Origin: Saccharibacillus sp. CPCC 101409
GTDB lineage: Bacteria; Bacillota; Bacilli; Paenibacillales; Paenibacillaceae
NCBI RefSeq assembly: GCF_030518235.1
Contig: NZ_JAULSA010000001.1
Span: 558,001-622,000, forward strand
Direction: 5' to 3'
Length of the DNA: 64,000 nucleotides
Both the position numbers and the translations under genes were made by a program. Shown piece after piece: positions 25,222 to 30,888 of the stretch. The number at the start of each line of letters is the position of its first letter. Position 1 is the stretch's first letter. The notes beneath the pieces were generated by a model, which was not told the origin of the DNA, did no database searches, and saw nothing but the letters and a program-made list of their open reading frames with translations.

Positions 25222-25464
25222 ATGGCCAAATCGGCGGCGCGCAAAGCGCGCGACAAACAGGTAAGGGAAGGCAGGCTGGACGCGGCGGTTTCGAGAAGCC
25301 CGTTCGCATTCGCGGACATGAGAACCCGCAAAACGAAGACACGGCAGGACAAATTGAATCGGATCAAACACAAGAACCCGAATCTCACTGGAGGTGATCA
25401 GGGTTCTTATTTATTTGTGAAAAGTTTGACCAAAAGGGTTGACGAAAAAGTCCTGGCATGCTAA
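25222..25464 (+). CDS. Small basic protein, function unknown
   Basis: An 80-residue lysine/arginine-rich protein (MAKSAARKARDKQVREG; later FADMRTRKTKTRQDKL), preceded by a strong GAGGAGGAT site. It resembles small conserved basic proteins of Bacillales of unknown role. The codons after about residue 50 run through a hairpin AAGAACCC / GGGTTCTT followed by TTATTTATTT (25372-25411), and the stop codon overlaps the -10 of the tRNA promoter. The C-terminal 30 residues may therefore be non-native. Confidence 0.6.
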   Translation: MAKSAARKARDKQVREGRLDAAVSRSPFAFADMRTRKTKTRQDKLNRIKHKNPNLTGGDQGSYLFVKSLTKRVDEKVLAC

Positions 25465-25467
25465 ATT
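25439..25467 (+). promoter_or_regulatory. Promoter of tRNA-Asn and tRNA-Ser
   Basis: TTGACG (25439-25444), a 17-base spacer and an extended -10 TGCTAAATT (-10 at 25462-25467), 27 bases before tRNA-Asn. Confidence 0.65.
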
Positions 25468-25494
25468 ATATCTTGTTGAAACATTCACCAATGT

Positions 25495-25570
25495 TCCCTG
25501 ATAGCTCAGTTGGTAGAGCACTCGACTGTTAATCGAGTTGTCACAGGTTCGAGTCCTGTTCGGGGAGCCA
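25495..25570 (+). tRNA. tRNA-Asn(GTT)
   Basis: A 76-base cloverleaf. Acceptor TCCCTGA pairs with TTCGGGGA, anticodon loop CTGTTAA gives GTT, and the T arm has GGTTCGAGTCC. CCA is encoded. Confidence 0.97.
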
Positions 25571-25578
25571 TTTTTTTT

Positions 25579-25670
25579 GGAGAGATACCCAAGTGGCTAT
25601 AAGGGGACCCTCTGCTAAGGGGTTAGACTGCGTTAGCGGTGCGAGGGTTCGAATCCCTCTCTCTCCGCCA
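25579..25670 (+). tRNA. tRNA-Ser(GCT)
   Basis: A 92-base type II tRNA with a long variable arm. Acceptor GGAGAGA pairs with TCTCTCC; the anticodon is GCT in CTCTGCTAAGG. CCA is encoded. It starts 8 bases after tRNA-Asn, separated only by T residues. Confidence 0.97.
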
Positions 25671-25720
25671 TTTTTTAACTTTTGTTGCTTATATGGGACT
25701 ACTATACTTGACCGGACGAA

Positions 25721-25746
25721 GAGAGCCTGAGAAGGCTCTCTTTTTT
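25721..25746 (+). terminator. Terminator after tRNA-Ser
   Basis: GAGAGCC / GGCTCTC with a 6-base loop and six T. Confidence 0.85.
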
Positions 25747-25810
25747 ATATCGGCGGACTTTTTTCGAAAATCGGACGGAAAAATAAAAATAAAAAAACGA
25801 AAAAAAGTGC

Positions 25811-25840
25811 TTGCCAAACGTCTGAAGATTTTGCTATACT
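25811..25840 (+). promoter_or_regulatory. Promoter of tRNA-Glu, -Lys and -Leu
   Basis: TTGCCA (25811-25816), an 18-base spacer and extended -10 TGCTATACT (-10 at 25835-25840). Confidence 0.7.
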
Positions 25841-25893
25841 CTTACTTGTGCTCGATTGAGGCGTGAAAAATTCGAGACCGGATTTACGATTAA

Positions 25894-25965
25894 GGCCCGT
25901 TGGTCAAGGGGTTAAGACACCTCCCTTTCACGGAGGTAACAGGGGTTCGAATCCCCTACGGGTCA
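25894..25965 (+). tRNA. tRNA-Glu(TTC)
   Basis: 72 bases. Acceptor GGCCCGT with ACGGGTC, anticodon TTC in CCTTTCACG, T arm GGTTCGAATCC. CCA is not encoded. Confidence 0.96.
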
Positions 25966-25970
25966 TTTGA

Positions 25971-26046
25971 GAGCCATTAGCTCAGTTGGTAGAGCACCTG
26001 ACTTTTAATCAGGGTGTCGAAGGTTCGAGTCCTTCATGGCTCACCA
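25971..26046 (+). tRNA. tRNA-Lys(TTT)
   Basis: 76 bases. Acceptor GAGCCAT with ATGGCTC, anticodon TTT in GACTTTTAATC. CCA is encoded. It is 5 bases after tRNA-Glu. Confidence 0.97.
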
Positions 26047-26113
26047 TTTTATTGGTTTCCGACCGGAAGCCGAATAAAAGGAGCAAGTTCGCACAGCGAA
26101 CGATTTTGATTAT

Positions 26114-26196
26114 GCGGTAGTGGTGGAATGGCAGACACGCTATCTTGAGGGGGTAGTGGGTGTATACCCGTGGAGGTTCGAGTCCTCTCTACCGCA
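26114..26196 (+). tRNA. tRNA-Leu(GAG), copy 1
   Basis: An 83-base type II tRNA: acceptor GCGGTAG with CTACCGC, anticodon stem CTATC/GGTAG around loop TTGAGGG gives GAG, with a long variable arm GTGGGTGTATACCCGT. CCA is not encoded. It is identical base for base to 28287-28369. Confidence 0.96.
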
Positions 26197-26205
26197 TACG
26201 AACCA

Positions 26206-26238
26206 AGCGCAGACTCTTTACGGAGCCTGCGCTTTTTG
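26206..26238 (+). terminator. Terminator of the tRNA cluster
   Basis: AGCGCAG and CTC pair with GAG and CTGCGCT, followed by five T. The right half also encodes the last codons of the minus-strand gene ending at 26218. Confidence 0.8.
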
Positions 26239-26463
26239 CTGTAGTTCCGACGCTTCGGCGGACAGTTCCGCCTGCAGCCGATCGGCGATATGCGCGAACT
26301 GCGGATACAGACGGCGCATGCATTCGGGACAGATGTCGTGCGTCGAAACGGACAGCTCTTGCTTGCCGGCCGGAGCGCTCCAGCCGCCGCCTTTGACGCG
26401 GACCCGTCCGCAAACGGCGCAGCCGCACAGCGGGTTTGTTCGATCGGGGATCGGCTTGGACAT
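26218..26463 (-). CDS. Small zinc-ribbon protein (CxxC...CPxC)
   Basis: 81 residues with CAVCGRVRV near the start and DICPECMRRLYPQF later: the two pairs CxxC and CPxC with the LYP ending that often occur as a C-terminal extension of response regulators and PAS-domain proteins. Here the unit stands alone. GGAGGTG precedes the ATG. It is 7 bases downstream of the XRE gene and probably co-transcribed with it. Its function is unknown; zinc binding is inferred from the cysteines. Confidence 0.6.
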   Translation of the reverse strand: MSKPIPDRTNPLCGCAVCGRVRVKGGGWSAPAGKQELSVSTHDICPECMRRLYPQFAHIADRLQAELSAEASELQQKAQAP

Positions 26464-26469
26464 CGGGAT

Positions 26470-26730
26470 TCACCTCCTTGTTCCGGATATTTCGAGCGGC
26501 TTCTTTTCTTCGGCGGAGCCGGCGGCTTCGAATTCGGACAGGCCCAGCAGTTGGGAGACCTGTCTGCGGTGTTTGGACGCTTTGCGGGTTCCGTTAATCA
26601 GGTTGGACAGACGGGAAGGCGGAATATCGTAGAGCTCGCAAAATGTTTTCTGATCCATTTCAAGCTCGGCCAGGCGCCGTTTGATTTCCCACCCGAACGG
26701 GGTGATCGGTTTTTTTCTCTGCAACTTCAT
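26470..26730 (-). CDS. XRE-type helix-turn-helix regulator (phage-repressor-like)
   Basis: An 86-residue protein with a Cro/CI helix-turn-helix: EIKRRLAELEMDQKTFCEL then IPPSRLSNLINGTRKAS. No C-terminal sensor domain. ATG 26730 has AGGAGG 3 bases upstream; TTG 26751 and ATG 26745 are in frame, but a TATAAT at 26761-26766 places them almost on the transcript start. It is divergent from another XRE gene at 26893, with palindromic sites between. Confidence 0.72.
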   Translation of the reverse strand: MKLQRKKPITPFGWEIKRRLAELEMDQKTFCELYDIPPSRLSNLINGTRKASKHRRQVSQLLGLSEFEAAGSAEEKKPLEISGTRR

Positions 26731-26812
26731 GCTCCTCCTGTTCATGCGCAAAAGGATGAATTATAATCGATTAGAGACGGACGAGGGATGATTTACCATA
26801 AAACCAATTATA

Positions 26813-26857
26813 TACGTAAATACGTGGTTATTCAATGATTATTGCGTAATTACGTAA
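26813..26857. promoter_or_regulatory. Operator-like TACGTAA repeats between the XRE genes
   Basis: Near-palindrome ACGTAAATACGT (26814-26825) and overlapping perfect palindromes CGTAATTACG (26845-26854) and TTACGTAA (26850-26857) lie in the AT-rich gap 26731-26892. Repeated half-sites between divergent repressors are the arrangement of a Cro/CI switch. Confidence 0.5.
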
Positions 26858-26892
26858 TTTTTGAGCAGAAAGGTTTCGAGGAGGGTATCATT

Positions 26893-27318
26893 TTGCAGTC
26901 GACGATCTATGAACGGATTGAACAGCTGATTAAGCAAAGCGGCATGACGAAGAAAGCATTCGGCGAAAAATTGAACATCAGCGCCGGGAATCTGGGAGAC
27001 TGGCGCAGAGGCAAGTCCACGCCCAGCACGCATAAGCTGATCGAAATCGCCGCTTTTTTCTCGGTGAGTCTGGATTGGCTGATGACGGGGAAAGAATGGA
27101 GACCCGAAGAAGTGAAAGAGGCGGAAAGCCGTTATTTTTTTGAAGCTGCGGGGCAATCCGATTGCCAGAAGCCGGAACTCAGCGAAAAAGAACAAACGTT
27201 TTTGCGCGAATATATGGAATTTATCGATTATCGGCGCAAACAGGACTCGGACCGCGGTCGTCGGGACCGGAGCGGCGGCGCGTCGAACGAATCCCGGAAC
27301 GGGCGCGCGGATACATAA
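26893..27318 (+). CDS. XRE-family regulator with C-terminal extension
   Basis: About 141 residues. Residues 1-65 form a helix-turn-helix (IYERIEQLIKQSGMTKKAF, then NISAGNLGDWRRGKSTPS and VSLDWLMTG). The C-terminal part has SEKEQTFLREYMEFIDYRRK and an arginine/serine-rich tail, with no peptidase domain. The TTG at 26893 has GAGGAGGGT 6 bases upstream. It ends just before a bidirectional terminator. The likely target is the divergent intergenic region. Confidence 0.75.
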   Translation: MQSTIYERIEQLIKQSGMTKKAFGEKLNISAGNLGDWRRGKSTPSTHKLIEIAAFFSVSLDWLMTGKEWRPEEVKEAESRYFFEAAGQSDCQKPELSEKEQTFLREYMEFIDYRRKQDSDRGRRDRSGGASNESRNGRADT

Positions 27319-27327
27319 AACGGAACG

Positions 27328-27368
27328 AAAAAACGCTTTGAAGCCCCCGGGGTCTCAAAGCGTTTTTT
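27328..27368. terminator. Bidirectional terminator between XRE and UreF-like genes
   Basis: AAAAAACGCTTTGA / TCAAAGCGTTTTTT around a 13-base loop. The right arm starts at the stop codon of the minus-strand gene ending at 27355. Confidence 0.88.
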
Positions 27369-28005
27369 GGATCGGCGAGTCGTAGGATTCGGAGACGAAA
27401 TCGGCGGCAGCTTCGGCGGTGCGGGTGCGGGACCAGCGTTCGGACACATCGTCGATCATGCGCATCAGCAGCTTTTTTCGGCTTACGTCGTCCAGACCGA
27501 GCAGGTTCGCGGAATAATCGACGCAGACGGTCGTATGATGATACAGGAATGCCAGCGCCGCTTCGTCCCGATCGATCTCCAGATGGAAGTTGATCCAGGC
27601 GTAGCCCGAAGCGGGGCAAACAAAAGCCCGGTCGGTCTGGAGCGCCTGCGCAAGCGGGGAGAAATCAATCCACGGATACAGCGATTTCGACAGCTTCAGC
27701 AGTTTGCGGCCGGCCCGTCGAAGTTCCGTATCGATCTCGTTCGGGCAGGTTCGGGTGCGCAGACCGCGGTCGATGCGAAATACCGTTTCGTGATCGTTTC
27801 GCGCCAGGGCGGCATAGATGTCTTCGATCGCCCGTCCTTCGATATGCGCCAGCCTTGGGTGAACGTAGGCGCGCATCACTTCTTCGAAAGCTTCGCTGCA
27901 GTTCAGCCGGTTGCCGCGAAGATCTTCTTTGAGGCAGCCGACCGGCGACGGAGAAGACGGTTCAAGCAAAGTCATGTAGCTGAGAAGCTTGTGTCCGCTG
28001 TGCAT
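27355..28005 (-). CDS. UreF-like protein, orphan
   Basis: 216 residues, mostly helical. LLSYMTLLEPSSPSPVG near the start, IDRGLRTRTCPNEIDTELRRAGRKLLKL in the middle (in pieces: RTCPNEIDTELRRAGRKLL) and the alanine/leucine-rich C-terminal half follow the order of the nickel-chaperone subunit UreF, which acts with UreD and UreG to activate urease. No urease structural or other accessory gene is present, and the expected N-terminal glycines are missing. AGGAGG lies 9 bases before the ATG. It could have been co-opted; family assignment is moderate. Confidence 0.5.
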   Translation of the reverse strand: MHSGHKLLSYMTLLEPSSPSPVGCLKEDLRGNRLNCSEAFEEVMRAYVHPRLAHIEGRAIEDIYAALARNDHETVFRIDRGLRTRTCPNEIDTELRRAGRKLLKLSKSLYPWIDFSPLAQALQTDRAFVCPASGYAWINFHLEIDRDEAALAFLYHHTTVCVDYSANLLGLDDVSRKKLLMRMIDDVSERWSRTRTAEAAADFVSESYDSPIQKTL

Positions 28006-28231
28006 GAACGGATTCCTCCTTTGATTTTTTGGCTATATGAATGTAGAGAAAAATTGTTTTCGATTTATTTATGTTGTTTATATTTACACCATTTATCGGC
28101 TCGGTCAAGCGAAAAGCGAAGAAATAAACGAAAATTTTTCTTTTGCGTTACTAAATATAACTCTATATGATAATTAAAATAACACAAAACTGCGATAAGA
28201 CGGGTTTGAGTTTTCTTTTCGCAAAAAAAGA

Positions 28232-28260
28232 TTGACTGCATGCTTCGGAAATGATATCTT
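28232..28260 (+). promoter_or_regulatory. Promoter of tRNA-Leu copy 2
   Basis: TTGACT (28232-28237), a 17-base spacer and TATCTT (28255-28260), 27 bases before the tRNA. The remaining AT-rich stretch 28006-28231 shows nothing else that I can support. Confidence 0.6.
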
Positions 28261-28286
28261 ATAGAAGTTGATTCATCCCTTGACAT

Positions 28287-28369
28287 GCGGTAGTGGTGGA
28301 ATGGCAGACACGCTATCTTGAGGGGGTAGTGGGTGTATACCCGTGGAGGTTCGAGTCCTCTCTACCGCA
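28287..28369 (+). tRNA. tRNA-Leu(GAG), copy 2
   Basis: Identical in all 83 bases to 26114-26196, with its own promoter and terminator. CCA is not encoded. Confidence 0.96.
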
Positions 28370-28376
28370 TAATTCG

Positions 28377-28419
28377 AAAAGCCCAACGTTCCGGTTTCGG
28401 GATGTTGTGCTTTTTTTGT
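28377..28419 (+). terminator. Terminator after tRNA-Leu copy 2
   Basis: AAAGC-CAAC-CCGG pairs with CGG-GTTG-GCTTT (a few mismatches), followed by seven T. Confidence 0.7.
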
Positions 28420-28446
28420 CGTGCGAGGAAGTTCGCGGCGGGCGGA

Positions 28447-28480
28447 TAAAAAAAGATCCTTCGCAGCGGCGAAAGATCTC
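28447..28480 (-). terminator. Terminator of the glutathione peroxidase gene
   Basis: On the minus strand GATCTTTCGC / GCGAAGGATC is followed by seven T, about 45 bases after the stop codon. Confidence 0.75.
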
Positions 28481-28522
28481 GTTTGAACCAAAACGCGGGC
28501 GGGACAAACCGTCGGCAATCTT

Positions 28523-29005
28523 TTACTCGCCGAGCAGTTTCTCGATATCTTTCTCCAGCTGATCCGGCGACGTTTGCGGAGCAAAGCGCTTGACCGGACG
28601 GCCTTCTTTGTCGATCAGGAACTTCGTGAAATTCCATTTGACCGATTTCGAGCCCATCAGGCCCGGCGCTTCTTCGCTCAGATAACGGAACAGGGGATGC
28701 GCTTTTTCGCCTTTGACATCGGTTTTCTCGAACATCGGGAAGTTGACGCCGTAATTCAGCTGGCAGAATTCCAGGATCTCGTCGTTGCTGCCCGGGTCCT
28801 GTTCGGCGAACTGGTTGCTCGGAAAGCCGAGAATCTCCAGGCCGCGGTCGTGATATTTGTCGTACAGCTTCTGCAAACCTTCGAACTGGGGCGTAAAACC
28901 GCATTTGCTGGCCGTGTTGACGATCAGCAGCGTTTTGCCTCGATAGGCCGACAGATCGATTTCTTCGCCTTTGGACGTGCGGGCCTGGTATTCGTAAACG
29001 GACAT
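28523..29005 (-). CDS. Glutathione peroxidase family (thioredoxin-dependent) peroxidase
   Basis: 160 residues with a thioredoxin fold. Peroxidatic Cys35 is in NTASKCGFTPQ, glutamine 65 in FPSNQF, and WNFTKF supplies the conserved tryptophan and asparagine. A second cysteine in LEFCQLNYG (residue 81) is the resolving cysteine of two-Cys types that use thioredoxin. It reduces H2O2 and lipid peroxides in the cytoplasm. The ATG at 29005 has GGAGGAG upstream. It is divergent from ohr with an OhrR-like site between. Confidence 0.92.
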   Translation of the reverse strand: MSVYEYQARTSKGEEIDLSAYRGKTLLIVNTASKCGFTPQFEGLQKLYDKYHDRGLEILGFPSNQFAEQDPGSNDEILEFCQLNYGVNFPMFEKTDVKGEKAHPLFRYLSEEAPGLMGSKSVKWNFTKFLIDKEGRPVKRFAPQTSPDQLEKDIEKLLGE

Positions 29006-29054
29006 AAGAACTCCTCCTCGATGGGAAATAGTATACCTTCTTTTAGATTGTAAA

Positions 29055-29078
29055 CAATTTAATTGAGTTTTGCAATTG
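29055..29078. promoter_or_regulatory. OhrR-like operator between the peroxidase and ohr genes
   Basis: ACAATTTAATTG (palindrome CAATT-T-AATTG at 29055-29065) followed by CAATTG (29073-29078). OhrR sites in Bacillus are built of ACAATT/AATTGT arms, so a peroxide-sensing MarR-type repressor could serve both divergent genes. No ohrR gene is in the window. Confidence 0.45.
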
Positions 29079-29173
29079 TGTGTCGGCGTTTCATTGGGGG
29101 GCAATTGCTTTATAGATAAGAGGATATAAGGTTAAGCAGCAATTCCAATTTCGACAGAAGGAGTGACGGTAAC

Positions 29174-29596
29174 ATGGATGCTTTATATACGGCAAAAGCA
29201 ACAGCGCGCAGAGGCGGAAGAAGCGGCGTAGTCGAGTCGGCGGACGGCGCCCTGAATCTGCAGCTGTCGGTGCCCAAAGAACTTGACGGCGACGGCGGCA
29301 CGGGCACGAATCCGGAGGAACTGTTCGCGGCCGGCTACAGCGCCTGCTTCGAAAGCGCTCTGGCGAATATCGCCGGTAAAGAAGGTATCGACGTTCCCGA
29401 CATCGAAGTGACCTGTCATATCAAGATCGGCAAAGATCCGGCGGACGGCGGTTTCCAACTGGCGGCCAAGCTGGAAGTGCGCATTCCCGGACTCGATCCC
29501 GAGAAAGCCAAAGAACTGGCGGAAAAAGCGCATGAATTCTGCCCGTATTCCAAAGCGACGCGCGGCAATATCGACGTCGAACTCAGCGTGATCTAA
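29174..29596 (+). CDS. ohrA: Organic hydroperoxide resistance protein (Ohr/OsmC)
   Basis: 140 residues with the two redox cysteines of Ohr: Cys58 in GYSACFESAL and Cys123 in HEFCPYSKATRGN. The dimer reduces organic hydroperoxides in the cytoplasm with lipoyl-type reductants. Length and motifs are full and intact. AGAAGGAGTGA precedes the ATG. Confidence 0.93.
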   Translation: MDALYTAKATARRGGRSGVVESADGALNLQLSVPKELDGDGGTGTNPEELFAAGYSACFESALANIAGKEGIDVPDIEVTCHIKIGKDPADGGFQLAAKLEVRIPGLDPEKAKELAEKAHEFCPYSKATRGNIDVELSVI

Positions 29597-29614
29597 ACCG
29601 AAAGCTTTTAAGCG

Positions 29615-29657
29615 GCCGGGCCTCTTTCTCTTTAAGGGAAAGGTGCCCGGCTTTTTT
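29615..29657 (+). terminator. Terminator of ohr
   Basis: GCCGGGC / GCCCGGC with an inner CTTTC/GAAAG stem, then six T. Confidence 0.88.
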
Positions 29658-29778
29658 GCCCGGGCCGCGTCCCGCAAGCGGTTGACACGACCGTTCAAAT
29701 TCATTAAGCTATATAAGCACGTGACCCGGGCGATACGTTTGTTCCGGGGCCAAACTAAGAATAACGGGTGATACTAAT

Positions 29779-30051
29779 ATGGCTTACAGACCGAACGTCG
29801 TGAAGGTAGACAAGGCCGGAAGCAACGACAAAGACGGACTTTACGAATTCGTCGTGCACCTCGAAGACGGCACGCAGTGCCGCGTTTTCTATAACCGGTA
29901 TCCGGAGTGGAAACTGACCAACGTCAGCCGTCTGCTCAAGACGCCGTGCCCGATCTGCCGCAAAGACTATATCTGCAACTGCTTCGACAAGTTCAAAGGC
30001 GAGCTTAACGCTCAACTGCTGGACGGCAGAATCGAACCGCTTCTCGGCTGA
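29779..30051 (+). CDS. Cys-motif small protein of unknown function
   Basis: 90 residues. A beta-rich N-terminus (LYEFVVHLEDGTQCRVF) leads to a cluster CPICRKDYICNCF with four cysteines in 13 residues that could bind zinc. I do not recognise a named family. The ribosome site is weak (GGTGAT). The gene has a near-perfect terminator of its own, so it is expressed alone. Codon use matches its neighbours, supporting a real gene. Confidence 0.7.
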   Translation: MAYRPNVVKVDKAGSNDKDGLYEFVVHLEDGTQCRVFYNRYPEWKLTNVSRLLKTPCPICRKDYICNCFDKFKGELNAQLLDGRIEPLLG

Positions 30052-30115
30052 GAACCGCTTTCGAATTTTGCGCGGCGTCCCATACGGTTTGGGAATAAGG
30101 AAGACGCCGGAGAAC

Positions 30116-30150
30116 GGACGTACGGGAATATTCCCGTACGTCCTTTTTTT
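30116..30150 (+). terminator. Perfect palindromic terminator
   Basis: GGACGTACGGGAAT / ATTCCCGTACGTCC, 14 pairs with no mismatch, then seven T. Confidence 0.9.
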
Positions 30151-30257
30151 AGTATTTAAACGGTTCGGAGCCGCTGCGGAGGTTAAAGGTAGGATAACGC
30201 TTCCGCGCAAATTTCATGGCGTGAAGCCGGATTACACCGAAGCCGGGAGGAGATGCA

Positions 30258-30710
30258 ATGAGTACGTCGGAATCGATTGTTCGAGCCGAAGATCGGCTGC
30301 GGGAACCGATTGTGCTGATCGACGGCGTTTGCCATTTCTGCCAGGGAGCCGTGCGCTTTATCGTAAAAAGGGACCCCAAAGGCGTGTTCCGGTTCGCTTC
30401 GCTCCAGTCGGAACCGGGAACGGAACTTGCGGGCGGAACAGGCTTCGAAGCGTCCGGCGAGCCCAATACGCTGGTGCTGATCGAGAACGGCCGCAAATAC
30501 GTCCGTTCGACCGCCGCCCTGCGCATCGCGCGCAGACTGCGCTTCCCGTGGCCGCTGCTGTACGCGCTGATTCTGGTGCCCCGGCCGCTGCGCGACGCGG
30601 TGTATCGCTATATCGCGCGCAACCGCTACCGCTGGTTCGGCAAAGACGATACCTGCCCGATCCCGCCGCCCGGTGTACGGAAGCGGTTTTTGGACGCGGG
30701 GCGGGCTTGA
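30258..30710 (+). CDS. DCC family thiol-disulfide oxidoreductase-like protein (DUF393)
   Basis: 150 residues, starting after GGGAGGAG. The family motif DGVCHFC (D22, C25, C28) is followed by a thioredoxin-like fold and the closing RYRWFGKDDTCPIPP. The C-terminal RPLRDAVYRYIARNRY is typical. Members are annotated as thiol-disulfide oxidoreductases, though reactions are rarely proven. It is separated from the Tad operon by a promoter and hairpin. Confidence 0.88.
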   Translation: MSTSESIVRAEDRLREPIVLIDGVCHFCQGAVRFIVKRDPKGVFRFASLQSEPGTELAGGTGFEASGEPNTLVLIENGRKYVRSTAALRIARRLRFPWPLLYALILVPRPLRDAVYRYIARNRYRWFGKDDTCPIPPPGVRKRFLDAGRA

Positions 30711-30746
30711 AGAGAAAGCTTTTGACCGCGAGGGAAAAAATGGGTC

Positions 30747-30775
30747 TTGCCTGCTCGCCGTCTCTATGATATTGT
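30747..30775 (+). promoter_or_regulatory. Promoter of the Tad pilus operon leader
   Basis: TTGCCT (30747-30752), a 17-base spacer and TATTGT (30770-30775). Transcription would begin near 30782, only about 20 bases before a strong hairpin terminator. Confidence 0.5.
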
Positions 30776-30802
30776 GAGGATAAATTTAAGGAACACGGCG
30801 GA

Positions 30803-30856
30803 AGCACCGCTCGTGATTTGCCGAATACGGCAGGTCTGCGAGCGGTGCTTTTTTTG
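30803..30856 (+). terminator. Terminator/attenuator in the Tad operon leader
   Basis: AGCACCGCTCG (30803-30813) pairs perfectly with CGAGCGGTGCT (30839-30849), with an inner TGCCG/CGGCA hairpin, followed by seven T. It lies between the promoter and the ribosome site of the first Tad gene, so it can act as an attenuator; alternatively it ends the DUF393 transcript. Confidence 0.75.
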
Positions 30857-30888
30857 TGTTTTCGGCAGGCGGAAGGAGAACGAGAAGA

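Noticed and set aside
25372-25411. GGAGGTGATC as a ribosome site for another small gene
   Set aside because: No ATG, GTG or TTG with an open frame lies within a usable distance.
26197-28286. A prophage or integrative element between the two tRNA-Leu genes
   Set aside because: There are XRE repressors but no integrase, structural or replication gene, and no att-like repeat beyond the tRNAs themselves.
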